DNA of 64,000 bases from contig PSQN01000010.1 in the NCBI GenBank assembly GCA_002989075.1, forward strand, positions 372,001 to 436,000, in the 5' to 3' direction. Position numbers and translations under genes: made by a program. The number at the start of each line of letters is the position of its first letter. Position 1 is the stretch's first letter. A model generated the notes under the pieces. The model was given only the letters and a program-made list of their open reading frames with translations. It was not told the origin of the DNA and did not search any database. Below are positions 50,500 through 62,640 of the stretch, piece after piece. The DNA is from Arthonia radiata. Taxonomy: Eukaryota; Ascomycota; Arthoniomycetes; Arthoniales; Arthoniaceae.

Positions 50500-50983
50500 T
50501 GTTAAAAAGGTGCAGGAAAGAAGAAGAATACTACTATAAAGAGTAGAAAGACGAGACCAGCTTAGAACTAGTACAATACTTAGTAGCAAGGGAAAGCTAT
50601 TATTATATTGTCTGTCTTGTTAGCTAGAATCCTTTAGAGAGATCTTAGCTTATATGTTTAAGTTTAGCGGTCCGTATAGGACTTACTAGATATCTATTCT
50701 TTTTAATAGAAGCTAGATAACCGGTAACTTACCGTATAAGATAGTAATTCTGTCTATTTAAAACTATTAGTCTCTAAGTCTATTTTATGTTGTCTTAGAC
50801 TATAGGTCAGCTGTCTAAAATAGGTTGTATAATGCTTCTTTTTGTCCTAGATCTAGGCTACTAGGCCCGACCCTTTAGGTAAAAGGCTTGTTCTATTTTA
50901 GACCGAGATAGCTGGTAGAACCTGTCCGATACTCTAGGCCCCTAGGGGTTCCGGCTAACCAGCTAGTTGGTTAATTTCCAACA
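50500..50983 (-). repeat. 5' LTR of Copia D2
   Basis: This 484-bp repeat reads TGTTAAAAAGGTGCAG ... TTAATTTCCAACA on the + strand. Confidence 0.92.
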
Positions 50984-51266
50984 AATAGACAGAATTACTG
51001 TCTTATATAGTAAATTACGGGTTATCTAGCCTTTATTAAAAAGAATAGATATCTAGTAAGTTTTATACAGATTACTAAACTTAGATATATAAGCTAAAAT
51101 TTTTCTAGAGAATTTTAGCTAATAAGACAAACAATATAATAATAGCTTCCCCTTGCTACTAAGTATTGTACCTATATTAAGCCTAAGTATTATACTAGTC
51201 TTAAGCTGGTCTTGCCTTTCTACTCTTTATAGTAGTATTCTTCTTCTTCCCTGCATCTTTTTAATA
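50984..51266 (+). repeat. 3' LTR of D1, second part
   Basis: After the duplicated AATAG (50,984-50,988) the D1 LTR resumes and runs to CTTTTTAATA. The target duplication TTAAA follows. Confidence 0.88.
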
Positions 51267-54200
51267 TTAAAGAATTACTTAATCTCTATAAACTATAAAA
51301 AAGATATAATAAAGTTTATAAATAATTATAAATATAAATAAAAGCTAATTTAAAATTAATTAATAGTATTTAAATTACTATTTAACTTACTATTAACTTA
51401 AATTAATACTAAACTATTATATAATAGTAATAAAATACTTAATAACTTCTTTATATTAAAGAAACTCCTAATTTCTAAATTTAAGATACTTAAGTATTTT
51501 CTATTTATTAAGAAGCTTTAATTAAATATTTATATCTTATTAATTACTATAAATATAATTAATTAAAAATAAGAAGTATTAGTAGCTACTAAAAATACTT
51601 AAAAGATATATTTTAAAAAGAAAATATATAAAAAATAAAAGTAAGCTTTAATATAAGTCTATAAGGCTATTAAATTTAATAATCTTATAAATATTAACTT
51701 TATTAATATAGCGCTCTTTTAATACTTAATAAGATATAAGAATATAAAAGTATTCTTTATATTTATAAAAAATATTAAATTTTATAAACATAAAAAGTAG
51801 GAAATAATAAACTTTAAAATTAAATTATTTAAAGAATTCTAGAAGTCTTTAAATAAGTTTAATAAAAATAGAGTAAATAAATTATTTTTATATTAACTTT
51901 AAAAATTAAAAATTAAATTAAAGTTTAATATAAAACTACTATATTGTAAGTCTTTAAAAAGAATATTAACTAAAAAAGTAAGTTTAATTAAAGACTAAAT
52001 AAAAACACATCTTATTAAATAGTATATCCCTTTTAGTAACTTTTATTCTAGTTTTTTAATTTTATTTATTTAGAAATTAAAAAATAAACTTTATTTATAT
52101 ATTAATTATAAAGAATTAAATATAGTAACTTAAAAAGACTTATATTTATTATTATTAATTAAAAAAATACTAATAAAGATTATTAAATTTATTAGTTTTT
52201 AAAACTTAATATTTAGCAAGTCTTTTACTAACTTTAAATAGTATTAAAAAAAGATTTAAATCTTATAATATTTATAACTTATTTTAAAAACTATAAATAT
52301 AATATAGTTTTTTTTAAATTATATAATATATCCTTAACTTTTTAATATTTTATGAATAATTTCTTTTTAAATATACTTAATAAGTATTTATTAATTTATC
52401 TAAACAATATACTAATTTTTAGTAAAACTAAAAAGAAATATCTAAAGTATATTTAATAGGTTTTAGTATAGTTATAGTTTATTAGTTTATATATAAATAT
52501 TAAGAAGTATAAGTTTTATAAGTAAAAAGTTAAGTATTTAAGACTTATTATTATATTAACTAAAACTAAAATAGATTTTAAGAGAGTTTAAGCTATTAAA
52601 AACTAAAAATAACTATATTAAAAAGATATTACTATTATACAAAGGTCTTTAAAATTCTATAACTACTATAGAAGATTTATTTATAACTTTAGTAAAATAG
52701 CTTAATTATTAAATGATTTAATAAAGAAGAATAGTAAACTATAAAATAGTTATTATAATAAAGCTTTTAAATAATAAAAATAGAAAGTTAGTAAAAAGCT
52801 AGTTATAGTATACTTTTAGCTAAATAAATAATTATTTATTAAATATAACTCTTTTAATTCTATTATAGCTAATATATTATTATAGCTTAATAAAAAAGGT
52901 CTATTAAGACTTATAATATATTAATTATTTAGCTTTAACTCTATAAGAGTAAACTATATTATTTATAATAAGAAGCTACTAGTAATTATTAAATTCTTTA
53001 AAATATTTTAATTAAAACTATAATTAGTACTAATTAATAAGCTAATATAGATTTTTATAGACTATTAAATACCAAAATACTTTATATTTATAAAGTAACT
53101 AATTTAATAGTAAGCTTAGTAAATAAAGTTTCTGTTCGTATTTAACTTCAAAATTATATACTAATAAGAAGCTATAGATAAAAAAGTAAATACTTTAATA
53201 TAAAGAGCTTTTAATTTAAGAATAAAAAAACAGCTTAATATATTTTAAACCTTATTACTAATTAATAAAGTCTTTTTTAAAGTTTAATAAAACTATTAAG
53301 TTTACTTAATTAAAATAAAGTATAAAATAAAGCTACTTTAATCTTTTAAAAAATTAATTAAGAATACAAATCTAAAAAATAAGTCTTTTAATTAAATTCT
53401 TTATACTCTAGTAAACTACTAAAAGAATAATTTAATTAAAAAGAATATAGAAGAATACTATCTTTCTCTTTATTTTAATTAAAATAGTTTATTACTAGTA
53501 TCAAAGTATCTAATAGTTTCTAAATATTTTATCTCTATAAAAAAGTATATTCTATTAATTACTTTAGTAATATAAGAGCTAGAAACTAGTAATAAAATCT
53601 AGTAGCTAGCTTAATACTACTAATTTTTATAGCTATCTTAGAAGATTAAGTAGTTTATTAATATCTATTATATTTATTATAGAGTAAAGCCTTAAAATAA
53701 GAAACCTATCAAACTACTTTAACTATTACTAACTTTAAAGAAGCTTAATTTTAACTATATTATAAACTTTATTACTAACCTTTTAAAGTTAAAACTAAAT
53801 AAAGATAATACTATTTTAATTTTAGTTAATAAGCTTATTAAGCTAAAAACCTTTCTTTTTGGTAAGTTTAATTTAAGTAATATAGATATAGAGTTAATAG
53901 TAAATTTAATATATTAAAATATATAGTATAAATAAAAACTTCTAAAGTTATTAATATTAAACTAAAACCTCTATTTTATAAGTATAGTTTAAAAGTACTT
54001 AATAAAGTAGCTAAAAGTAAATACTAAGTTATTAATAGTACATTACCTTCAAATTAATAGTTAATTTAAAGTTTTTTACTAAAGTATAAAAGTATACCTC
54101 TAAATATTTATTAATTAATTTTAAGATAACTAGTATAATATACTCTTAGTAATAGAACTAGTAATTAATACTATAGTCTTTAAAATAACTAAAATATTAC

Positions 54201-54912
54201 TATATAGAATAATATATAAATATAAACCTAAAATAAGCTTTAAATTTATTACTAAAGCTATTAATAAAGACTAATTAGTATATAATAGAGTATAGAAAGA
54301 TAAAATAAATCTAATAATAAGTAAATTTAAAGAATTCTAGACTTAAGATAAAGTAAGTATAGAAAAAATATAACTAAAAATAATAAAATAGACTAATAAA
54401 TAGTATTTCAATGCTATATTTAAAATTAGTAATAAAGTCTAGTTATTAACTCAAAATATAAAAACTAACTAACTATTAAAGAAGCTTAATTATAAGTATA
54501 TTAAACTATATATAATTATATATTAATAAAGAAATACCTATACTCTTAACTTACTAAAATTTATAGAAATTTATAAAACTTTTAACTTATTAATACTATT
54601 AAAGGACCCTAATTAACCTCTAAGAGGCTAAAAATATTTAAAACTAAAGCTTGTTATAATAAATAATAATAAGAAATAGATAATTAAAGATATTATTAAT
54701 ATATAAAAGTATTAAAAGTAAATTTAAGCTTATGTAAAATAGTATAGATATAATAAAGACTACTAATAGTATTTAATTAAAGACTTTAAATATACTTAAG
54801 ACTTACTAGAAAGTTTCTATGAACACTATTTATATAAATTTTAACTAATATAGTTAAAACTCTCTATTATCTTACTAATTAAGGATAACTAGCTAAATAG
54901 AGAGAGAGACAG

Positions 54913-55186
54913 TATTATAAAATTAGCTTAAATTAATTATCTACTATATTTAAAAGCTATTAATACGCCTACCATATTAGAAAGACTATTCTTTACTATA
55001 AATTACGTTTTAGTTTATCTTCTATTAATACTATCTTCTAGTTACTTAGATAAAGATAAAGACTTAGTAAGTAGTTTTAGCTAACTTAAATAGCAGTTCT
55101 AGCTTTCTAAGTAGTTGTTCTATAGCTTTAGAATTCTATTGTTCCTCTATACAGTCAATAAGTTTATCTCGACGTTGCCCGTAATA
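54913..55186 (+). repeat. 3' LTR of Gypsy C2
   Basis: This 274-bp repeat is preceded by a purine tract and followed by the target duplication CTACC. It keeps more CpG than the 5' copy. Confidence 0.88.
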
Positions 55187-57330
55187 CTACCTCTTATTAA
55201 TTAGACTAGTAATAAACCTATAAAAATACTTATAAATAAGATAAAAGTACTATTAAAGAAGTTCTTTTTACTAGTACTATTTATAGATCTTATAAATCTT
55301 AATAGTAGTATTTAAAGTAACTATAAGTTAAATATTTTATTTAAAATAACTATTAAAGAGATTAGATATCTTATTACTAGACTTTTAAATAGTAAGACGC
55401 TTAGCTCTAATACTATTTCTAATAAGATTATTAAGACTATTCTTTTTTACTATAATATCTAGCTTATATATATAATTAATATATATTTTAGCTTTAAATA
55501 GTAACCTTTTACCTTTAATAAAACTACTATAATTATTTTATAGAAAAAAAAATAAAGAAAGACTATTTAATAATTGTAAGCTACTAGCTAATTATACTTA
55601 AGAATACTATAATAGAACTTATAAAAAGGTACTTATAAACTAAATTTAAAATATAGTAAAGACTTATAGCCTTTTATCTTAAATCTAAATTAAAATATAG
55701 CAATAATAGTCTATATTATCTATAATAGACCTTCTTATTTTATATATTTAAATAACGTAGTACGTTTAACTAAAATATATAATTTTTATACTTAGTCTTA
55801 ACTAAATTAAAGTATTTAATAATCTATTTTATATTAAACTAATTATAATTCTTGAAAAAAAGAACTTTTTAATATAAATTTAGTAGTATATTGAAGAATT
55901 TCTTTAGAGTTAGTATATATAACTAGTTTTAAGATTATAAGTTAGTAACTAGCTTAGTATATAAAGTAGTATTTTATAAGGCTCTCTTCTCTTTCTAATA
56001 CTTTATCTTTTCTTTATATTTACTCTACTTAAAGAGTTTTAAGTAGTTAGTAATAATATCTTAAGCTTTAGCTTTATTAATAATATTAATCTAATAGCTT
56101 AAATACTAACTATTAGTAAAGTTTATACTTAATTTTTAAGTAATAAATAGTTTATTATAATATATAATTTACTCTAAAAAATACTAGCTTATATACTTTA
56201 TTCAAAGTAAAAAAAACTTATAAACTAACTTTTAGCTTTATTTATTTAAGCTAATATTTAAAGTATTTAATTTAAAAAAAATAAATATATATTTTAAATA
56301 TATAAGTTAACTTAAAGCTTATATAAAGGGTATAGCTTAACTGTATTACTTAAAAGAGTAAAAAGGGTCTTTTATACTTGAGTTAGATTATAATATTAGT
56401 ATAAAGTTTATTAGCTAGAAATATAGTTATAATCTATATAGTAGTTATCTAGCTTAATATACTTTATAAAACTTTAGAATAAAGTACATTAATAAATCTA
56501 TATAAGCTATTAAAATATACTAAGTAAGCTTTTACTAAAAGATAAAATAACTATCTTTATTATACTATAGAAGCTTACTAAAGAACCTTTATTATAGGTT
56601 TTAAAAAGAAAACTAGTATTCTACTAGTAAATATATATATACACGCTTTAAGTATTTAATATATACTTAGTATATACTAAGCTTTAATAAAGTTTAAAAT
56701 TAATATAGTACTTAACTAAATCTAAATAAGTATAAAGTAATTAAAACAACTTTACTAAAGGTCCTATATATACTAAGAAAGATTTAAAGTATAGTTCTTT
56801 ACTCTATAAAAGTATATTAGTAGTAATATATAATATATAGTACGTTCTAAGGTAGTTATAAAGGCCTTTTTAGTAATAAAATAGAAATAATATTAGGCTA
56901 CCTACTAACTTAGTAACAGAGTATATACTTTTATAGCTTAAAAGATACTATAGTATTTTAACTGTAGAAAGCTCTATATATAGCTCTCTAAGACTATAGC
57001 TATAGCACTATTTCTTTTATACTTAGAGGTACTTAAGCTAAATATCTAACTATTTTATATTAATATTCTTAATATTAGTTTTAGTTATAGCTATAGATAA
57101 GGTTTCTAAACTATTAAATATATACTCTTATTCTATCCTCTTTATAATAGATTAAGACTTCTAAAGAAGTACTAAATAGAGAGTCTTTAATAGCTTCTTA
57201 TAGTTTTAATACTAGCTATATATATTATCTAATAGTTTATTATTAGTAAAGCGCTAGGTTAATTCTATACTATATTCAAGATTAACTAAAAATCTATTTA
57301 AAATTAGTAACCCTTTTAAAGATTAGAAGA
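55187..57330 (+). mobile_element. LINE F segment 3: reverse transcriptase and C-terminal region
   Basis: Just after Gypsy C2 the + strand gives the reverse transcriptase N-terminal part of a Tad/I LINE. It includes a segment near 55,550-55,720 corresponding to the family RPIALLNTIGK ... EQYSLLP stretch. The C-terminal part reads LLFYPLYNRLRLL near 57,125-57,160, matching the Cys/His-rich tail LLxCPLYxxxR. Together with segments 1 and 2 this makes one LINE of roughly 4.8 kb recognisable sequence, split by B and C2. It is non-functional, with many stops. Confidence 0.7.
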
Positions 57331-58300
57331 TTAAAAGTAAGTAAAATAGAGAGAAGAAGAAATTTTTAGCTAGAAATAGTATTAAAAAGTTAGATAGTAA
57401 ATAAAAGATAAAGAAAAAGTATATATAAGTGTAACTAAGTTATATATATATAAAGAAAATAATATAGTCTAGTAATAAATATTAAAGTATACTAAGTTTA
57501 AGAAACTTAGAATAAAAGGACTCTTTCTATTTATTATAAATATATAGTTTATTAATAATAATAAGGTAAATAGCTTTATAAAAAGAAGGCTACTTAATTA
57601 CGTCTTCAAAGAAGATATTACTTAATATAATTTTAAGACTAAGCTATACGTATATATACTTCCTATCTATAATCTATTAACAGCTCTTTTTACTATTAGT
57701 TAAACTATTTAATATAGATAGCTATACTCCTTAAAGCTACTATGTTGCTTTATACTGATTACTCTTAATTACCCTTAAGAGGCTAATAGTTAGTATAATA
57801 CTTAGGTTTAGTATATAAAGTAGGCTAGATACTTAAAAGATAAGTATCTTTCTAAACCTATATTTTACAACTAATATAACGTCTTACTAGGCTTTTAACG
57901 TCTCTAGAGCTTTAAGCTACTTAACTCTTATCTATTAAATACCAAACAGCTATTTAATTAATTATATAAATATAGAAGATAGATAGGTTAGTTAAAAAGT
58001 ATCACTAGAGAACGCTATATTAGCGTCTTTAGTACATATATATACCTTATAGCCTACTCTATAGGTTAAGATACTATTATAATCTTATTATTAAACTATT
58101 ATATAATAGACTTAGAGCGGTTTTAAAACTAAATTAAACTAACTCTTAAAATTATTATACATTTAGATCTTACAACTACTACCGCTACTAAAATATATAA
58201 TTATACTAGTAAGCTAGCTATATTATATCTTGTTACTACTACTATAGTAAAAATAGAGTCTAGTTTAGTTTTACTACTATATTACTACTACATTTTAACT
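57330..58300 (+). pseudogene. Unassigned RIP-degraded coding fossil
   Basis: From about 57,540 to 58,290 the + strand holds one frame of about 240 codons with only RIP-type stops. It contains readable segments such as LKLLCCFILITLN and LLNTKQLFN. The first ~150 bases after LINE F are A/G-rich and may be LINE 3' sequence. No motif is recognised. It might be part of an unknown transposon adjoining the hAT relic, or a decayed duplicate of a host gene. Confidence 0.35.
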
Positions 58301-60930
58301 TTATATTAAGCTAACAATCCGCTACTAGTCTAACTTTACTTAGAATTTCAATTTTCATCTAGTTTTAATATAGATTATAGTTATAAAATCTAAATCTTAT
58401 AATTTTACTTTTATTTTTAAGTCTAGCTTAGCTACTTAATTACTATACTAGATAGTAGAGTATCTTTATATAGTAAATTTTAGTTAAACTCTAAAAATCT
58501 AAGAATTTTTATTTTAGCGCTACTATCTAGTAAGATATCTTTAGATTACTAAATAGCTACTTCCTTATTAAGCCGGGGTTTTATAACCCTAGCGTAGCTT
58601 TCTAAAAAAGTTTTGGCTTTAGTTTTACATTAGTTTTATGTTACTTATATTATATAGAACTAGGTCTTATAACCGCTACTAAAACTAGAACTAGAATAAT
58701 ATTATAAACTTTTATTTATCTAGATATTTAGAGAAAAATAGAGATAGTTTCTAGATTTAAATTCTAAATCTAAATAGAATCTTATCTTATATCTAGTAGT
58801 ATATTAGATTTTATTATTATAATATATATATCTACTAAATATAAAGTATATATAAAGATTCTTATTATTATAGATATAAAAATACTTCTTAAAACTAAAA
58901 TACTATTAGTATAGTTTTAAAACTATCTATAATCTAAATATGATCTATTTAAATACATATAACTATTCTATAACCTTATTAAAACTAGATTTTAACTGTT
59001 TCTTAACTTAGAAGAAGGCCTCTAAGTTATTACTATATACAACTAAGATAGTTTTTAGGCCTTTTTAGTTGGAATTTGTATATAGTTAGAAATATAAGGT
59101 ATTATTAACTTAATTAATATACTTCTTTAATTAAATTCTAATGATTAGAATAATATTTAGTTAATAAGACTAAAAAAGTTACTATTAGGCCTCAGACCCT
59201 TTAGACGTCTACTTTCTAAAAGGGAATAGTATAGTAAATACGTACGATCATCTAAGGGTCTAAGCAGACTAAGACTACTAAGAATATTAGCTTGTGATTT
59301 TACCTTATCAGTACGATAGAATTTAATATTCTAGTAAATATAGTAGAAATACTTAAAATATTTAAAAAAGTAATGATAACTTAGCTATAAGATAGTAGCT
59401 ATTTACCTTACATTGGAGTCTATTATACTTTATTATATTTGAAAAAGAACTAGAAGATACTAAAAATAATAATAAAGCACTAGAATCTAGCCTTAAAAAG
59501 CTGATAAAATATTAATTAAAAAAAGATAAACTACTATTTATAATAACAGTAGACTCTAGATATAAATTAAATATATTTAGATATCTAGATTATAAATATA
59601 ACAAGATTGAAATAATTAAAAATAAGTTTATTACTAGCATATAATAGGTAAGTTACTAGATATATTCAATTTAGATATAAAACCTAATCATTTATCTAGT
59701 ATAATGAACTTTCTAATTGGGTCTAGTAATTATATTATTAGATCTAGTAGAATGGTATCATTAGATCTTATTTATATTATGTTAGTAGTAATAATATTAT
59801 ATTAGTAGTAATAATAATGTATAAAGTAATAAAGAGGATAACAACAATATTAAAAATATTAATTATTATTAAAGCTCTAAGGTACTAAGATTAGTAAGTA
59901 TATTTAATATAATCTAGATTTAATACTAATTATAATATAGACTAATTCTCTAGAGTACTAGTAACTAAATAAAATAAAATATTATATTCTAGCCTACTTA
60001 GTATCAATATATCTAGCTATACTAGCTACTTTAGCTCCTATAGAATCTAAATTCTCTTAAGGCTTAGATATATTTACTAAAAAGAGAAATTAATTAGCTA
60101 AGGATAGTATAAGTATTATACTGTGTCTAAAAAACTAGGCTCCCTATTTAGATAAGAATAATAATATTAGGAACCTAGCTAAAAATACTAAAGATACTAA
60201 AAATAATAATAAAAAGAACAGCTGAATCTAATTATAATAGCTCTAAGCTAATTAATAACCTACCTACTAGTCTAAAATAAGCCTAGTTCTTATTAGATAG
60301 ATAATCTAGAAGAGGATCTAGAAGGATAAAGTCTAGAAGATCGATTAATTATATTAGTTTCCTGTTCTAATCTAGACAACAATAGTAGTAAAAATAACTT
60401 AGCTACTAATACTAGACACTCTAATAGATCTAGTAAATCTAGATCTAGTCAGACTAGATTTAATAAAACTAGACCTAGGTCTACTAGTCTAGTTTTAGAT
60501 ACTATAGAAGATACTACTACTAATTACTAAACTTGATCTTCTATAGATAAGCTAAGTTAATTTTATTCTACTATATAGATTACAATATAGCTATAACCTT
60601 TCTAAGTTACAATTTAGTAGTATATATTAGCTTAGAATACTAGAATAATGTAAGATACTTGAATAAGCTTAGATTTTAATATTTAAATCAGTTTTAGTAT
60701 AGAAGGTTTGAATATTAAGTTCTAGAACTTTTAGTAATAGTATAATGTTTAATATTGTATCTAAAAATAATTTAAAATTATTCTGTTTCTAGAAATTCTA
60801 ATCTAGATTAATTCTAAGCTAGACTGGAACCGAACCAACAAATTAGCTCTACATATAATTTAAACGAATCAAACCAAACTAGATCAATTTAGATCAATTT
60901 AGATTACTAGATTCAATTTAATATACTACC
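58300..60930 (+). mobile_element. hAT DNA transposon relic
   Basis: Two parts of a hAT transposase are readable on the + strand. Near 59,400-59,640 is a segment with ALESSLKKLIKY and VDSRYKLNIFRYL, resembling the hAT core's 'L...KL..YY ... LxPRYK' stretch. Near 59,985-60,110 is DILAYLVSIYLAI.ATLAPIESKFS...DIFTKKRN, matching the C-terminal dimerisation domain. Distal sequence at 60,805-60,930 carries GGAACCGAACCAAC and AATCAAACCAAAC tracts, similar to the hAT end at 7,855-7,965 and probably its terminal/subterminal repeats. The left end was not located. Multiple stops make it inactive. Confidence 0.6.
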
Positions 60931-62540
60931 TTCTATAGAGTCTAAATACTCTAACGATATAAATAATAGCTACTAAATTAAAAAGCTAACTTATTAGCTC
61001 TATCTAAGATATAGTCTAATCTAAAGGAAGTTAAACAATACTTGATATATCTAATTTAAATCACAAAAATTATTCTAATATACTATAGATAGAATAAAGA
61101 ATCTTATCTTATAGACTCTCTTAAAAGCTTAAAATCAGTTATTTTAATAGCTCTAATAGAGTTATAATAGAGCTATAAGTATTTAAATAATATTAATCTA
61201 GATTATAGAGAGTAGTAAAACTATATAAATACGTTATAAAATTTAATACAGAGTTTTATTTCTAGAATAATAAAGTCTATATAACTATAATATTTTAATT
61301 TAGTAATCTAGATATATAAATAGCTAAATTATATAACAATTTTCTTTAGAAAATTAAGCTAATCTAGTTAGATATTAATTGAAATGCAACTAGATTTTAG
61401 TACATATTATAAATAGTATATTACCAGCTAGAAACTATATTTAAAAACTAAAATGAAAAGCTATACTAGAGTTATATAAATTCATTCTAAAGCGAAATTA
61501 GCTATGTAACAATCTAAAGCTATCTTATATCTAATAGACTTAGAAGAAAGACTTCTAGGTTTTAGAGTTTAGACTAAAATTCAGTATAGATCTATATTCT
61601 ACTATCTAATGTAGTAATAAATTAGCTCAATCTTCAGTAGTTTTAGTTTTCAGTCTAACTCTTGTTAGTAAATTACTAATATTTGTCGTTTTTACTTCTT
61701 ACCTATAATTTAATTCTATAGTCTTAAGTCTCTTATTTGGTATCTAAGAAATAAAAAGTATTAGCTTATAGAGAGTATCTTAAAACTATAGGTTTATTAA
61801 ATTTCTTAGTAAAATACTAAGAGAAAAGATAGCAAAATATTTTTTATCTATTATAGAACCTAAAAGAGCTAACTATAAGAGTACTATAAATCAGATTTAG
61901 ATTTTAAGTAGAAGCTTAAGCTAACTTTGTCTTTAGATATATATTTAGCTCTAAAATACTAAGACTACTTCTTTAGCTTATTGCTTAGAGTATAAAGAGA
62001 TAGAGATACTACTATATTAATCTAGTTCTAATTCTAGCTATATAGACTCTATATATATATATATAAGCTATAGATAAATTAGAGTCTATTTAGTTATAAA
62101 CTAATTTAAACTAATTTACTATATTATAAAGAAATTTAATTATACTTATTTTAGCTATTTTGATTATTAATCTAAATTAAGGAATTAATTTCTATAATAG
62201 TAGGTACTTACTTTAAATAAAAAATTTAGCTAATATACTATTTTAGAAATAATTTTTAATGTCTCTATAAGACTTTAGTGTTTCTTTCTATATACTTATA
62301 CAACAAATTAGGTAAATAGTATAGAAATTAATTTATAACTCTTTATACAACTTTATAGTTTCTATACTAGATAACAAACTAGATAGAAAGTATTTAAGTA
62401 TTAAAAATATACTAGATTACTAAGTATACTACTATAATAGACTTATAACTACTAATAATAGTAAATATTAAAGATTTAAGAAAATTTTTTATTATAAAGT
62501 AAGCTTTTAGATTAAATCTACATTCTATAATATTATTAGT
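60930..62540. other. AT-rich DNA without recognisable feature
   Basis: I see no coding frame with known motifs, paired repeats or structured RNA here. It is somewhat less depleted in TG/CA than the flanking transposons, so it may be non-repetitive DNA or very old repeat remnants. Confidence 0.5.
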
Positions 62541-62640
62541 AGGGGCCGCTATTATAAGATCTAGGGTTAATAATTTTATTTTTACTCTTAGACCTAGCTT
62601 AGCTCAGAGGCTCTATTGATTCTCTGTCATCTTTCCTATT
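62540..62640. other. AT-rich isochore / euchromatin boundary
   Basis: Within about 100 bases composition changes from AT-rich, CpA-poor sequence to balanced sequence with frequent CpG, CpA and TpG (for example CTATATCTAGCCGTGTGCAA at about 62,655). This marks the edge of the RIP-affected block. Confidence 0.8.

Larger units (their letters stand above)
38329..50983 (-). mobile_element. Copia LTR retrotransposon D2, split by chromovirus E
   Basis: It is related to D1, in - orientation, with both LTRs exactly 484 bp (38,329-38,812 and 50,500-50,983) and target duplication AATAG. On the - strand the order is primer site (50,477-50,499), gag with a zinc-knuckle region (about 49,660-49,590), protease start (about 49,450), integrase (interrupted by E at 48,593/41,296), reverse transcriptase (about 40,360-39,600) and RNase H (about 39,450-38,850). 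Its LTR lacks a 24-bp direct duplication present in D1 and D3, so it belongs to a sister subfamily. It is full length apart from the insertion, less eroded than D1, and still broken in many places. Confidence 0.9.
33172..51266 (+). mobile_element. Copia LTR retrotransposon D1, split by Copia D2
   Basis: It is in + orientation with a 530-bp 5' LTR (33,172-33,701). The 3' LTR is split by D2 into 38,099-38,328 and 50,989-51,266. The target duplication TTAAA is present at 33,167-33,171 and 51,267-51,271, inside Gypsy C2. Domain order is Copia type: gag with a zinc-knuckle region (about 34,555-34,610), protease start (about 34,740-34,790), integrase (about 35,000-35,990), reverse transcriptase (about 36,560-37,330) and RNase H (about 37,440-38,050). 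A short purine tract (AAGAGAG) precedes the 3' LTR. Without the insertion it is about 5.4 kb. It looks full length but is broken in many places. Confidence 0.88.
29910..55186 (+). mobile_element. Gypsy LTR retrotransposon C2, split by D3 and D1
   Basis: This is the same family as C1 in + orientation. Both LTRs are 274 bp (29,910-30,183 and 54,913-55,186). The flanking 5-mers are CTATT and CTACC, identical apart from C/T differences, so they are a believable target duplication inside LINE F. The AGAGAGAGACAG tract before the 3' LTR is the polypurine tract. Its own sequence lies in three pieces: 29,910-30,570, 32,044-33,171 and 51,272-55,186. Reverse transcriptase is near 52,050-52,700, RNase H near 52,750-53,150 and integrase near 53,650-54,150. 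It is heavily mutated and dead. Confidence 0.85.

Noticed and set aside
51153-51341. 62-codon open frame on the + strand
   Set aside because: It crosses from the D1 LTR into Gypsy C2; low-complexity Leu/Ser/Ile content shows it is spurious.
1-62540. Large AT-rich block considered as a centromere or subtelomere
   Set aside because: RIP-mutated transposon nests occur in both and also in ordinary isochores. Nothing in the sequence alone decides, and no telomere repeat is present.
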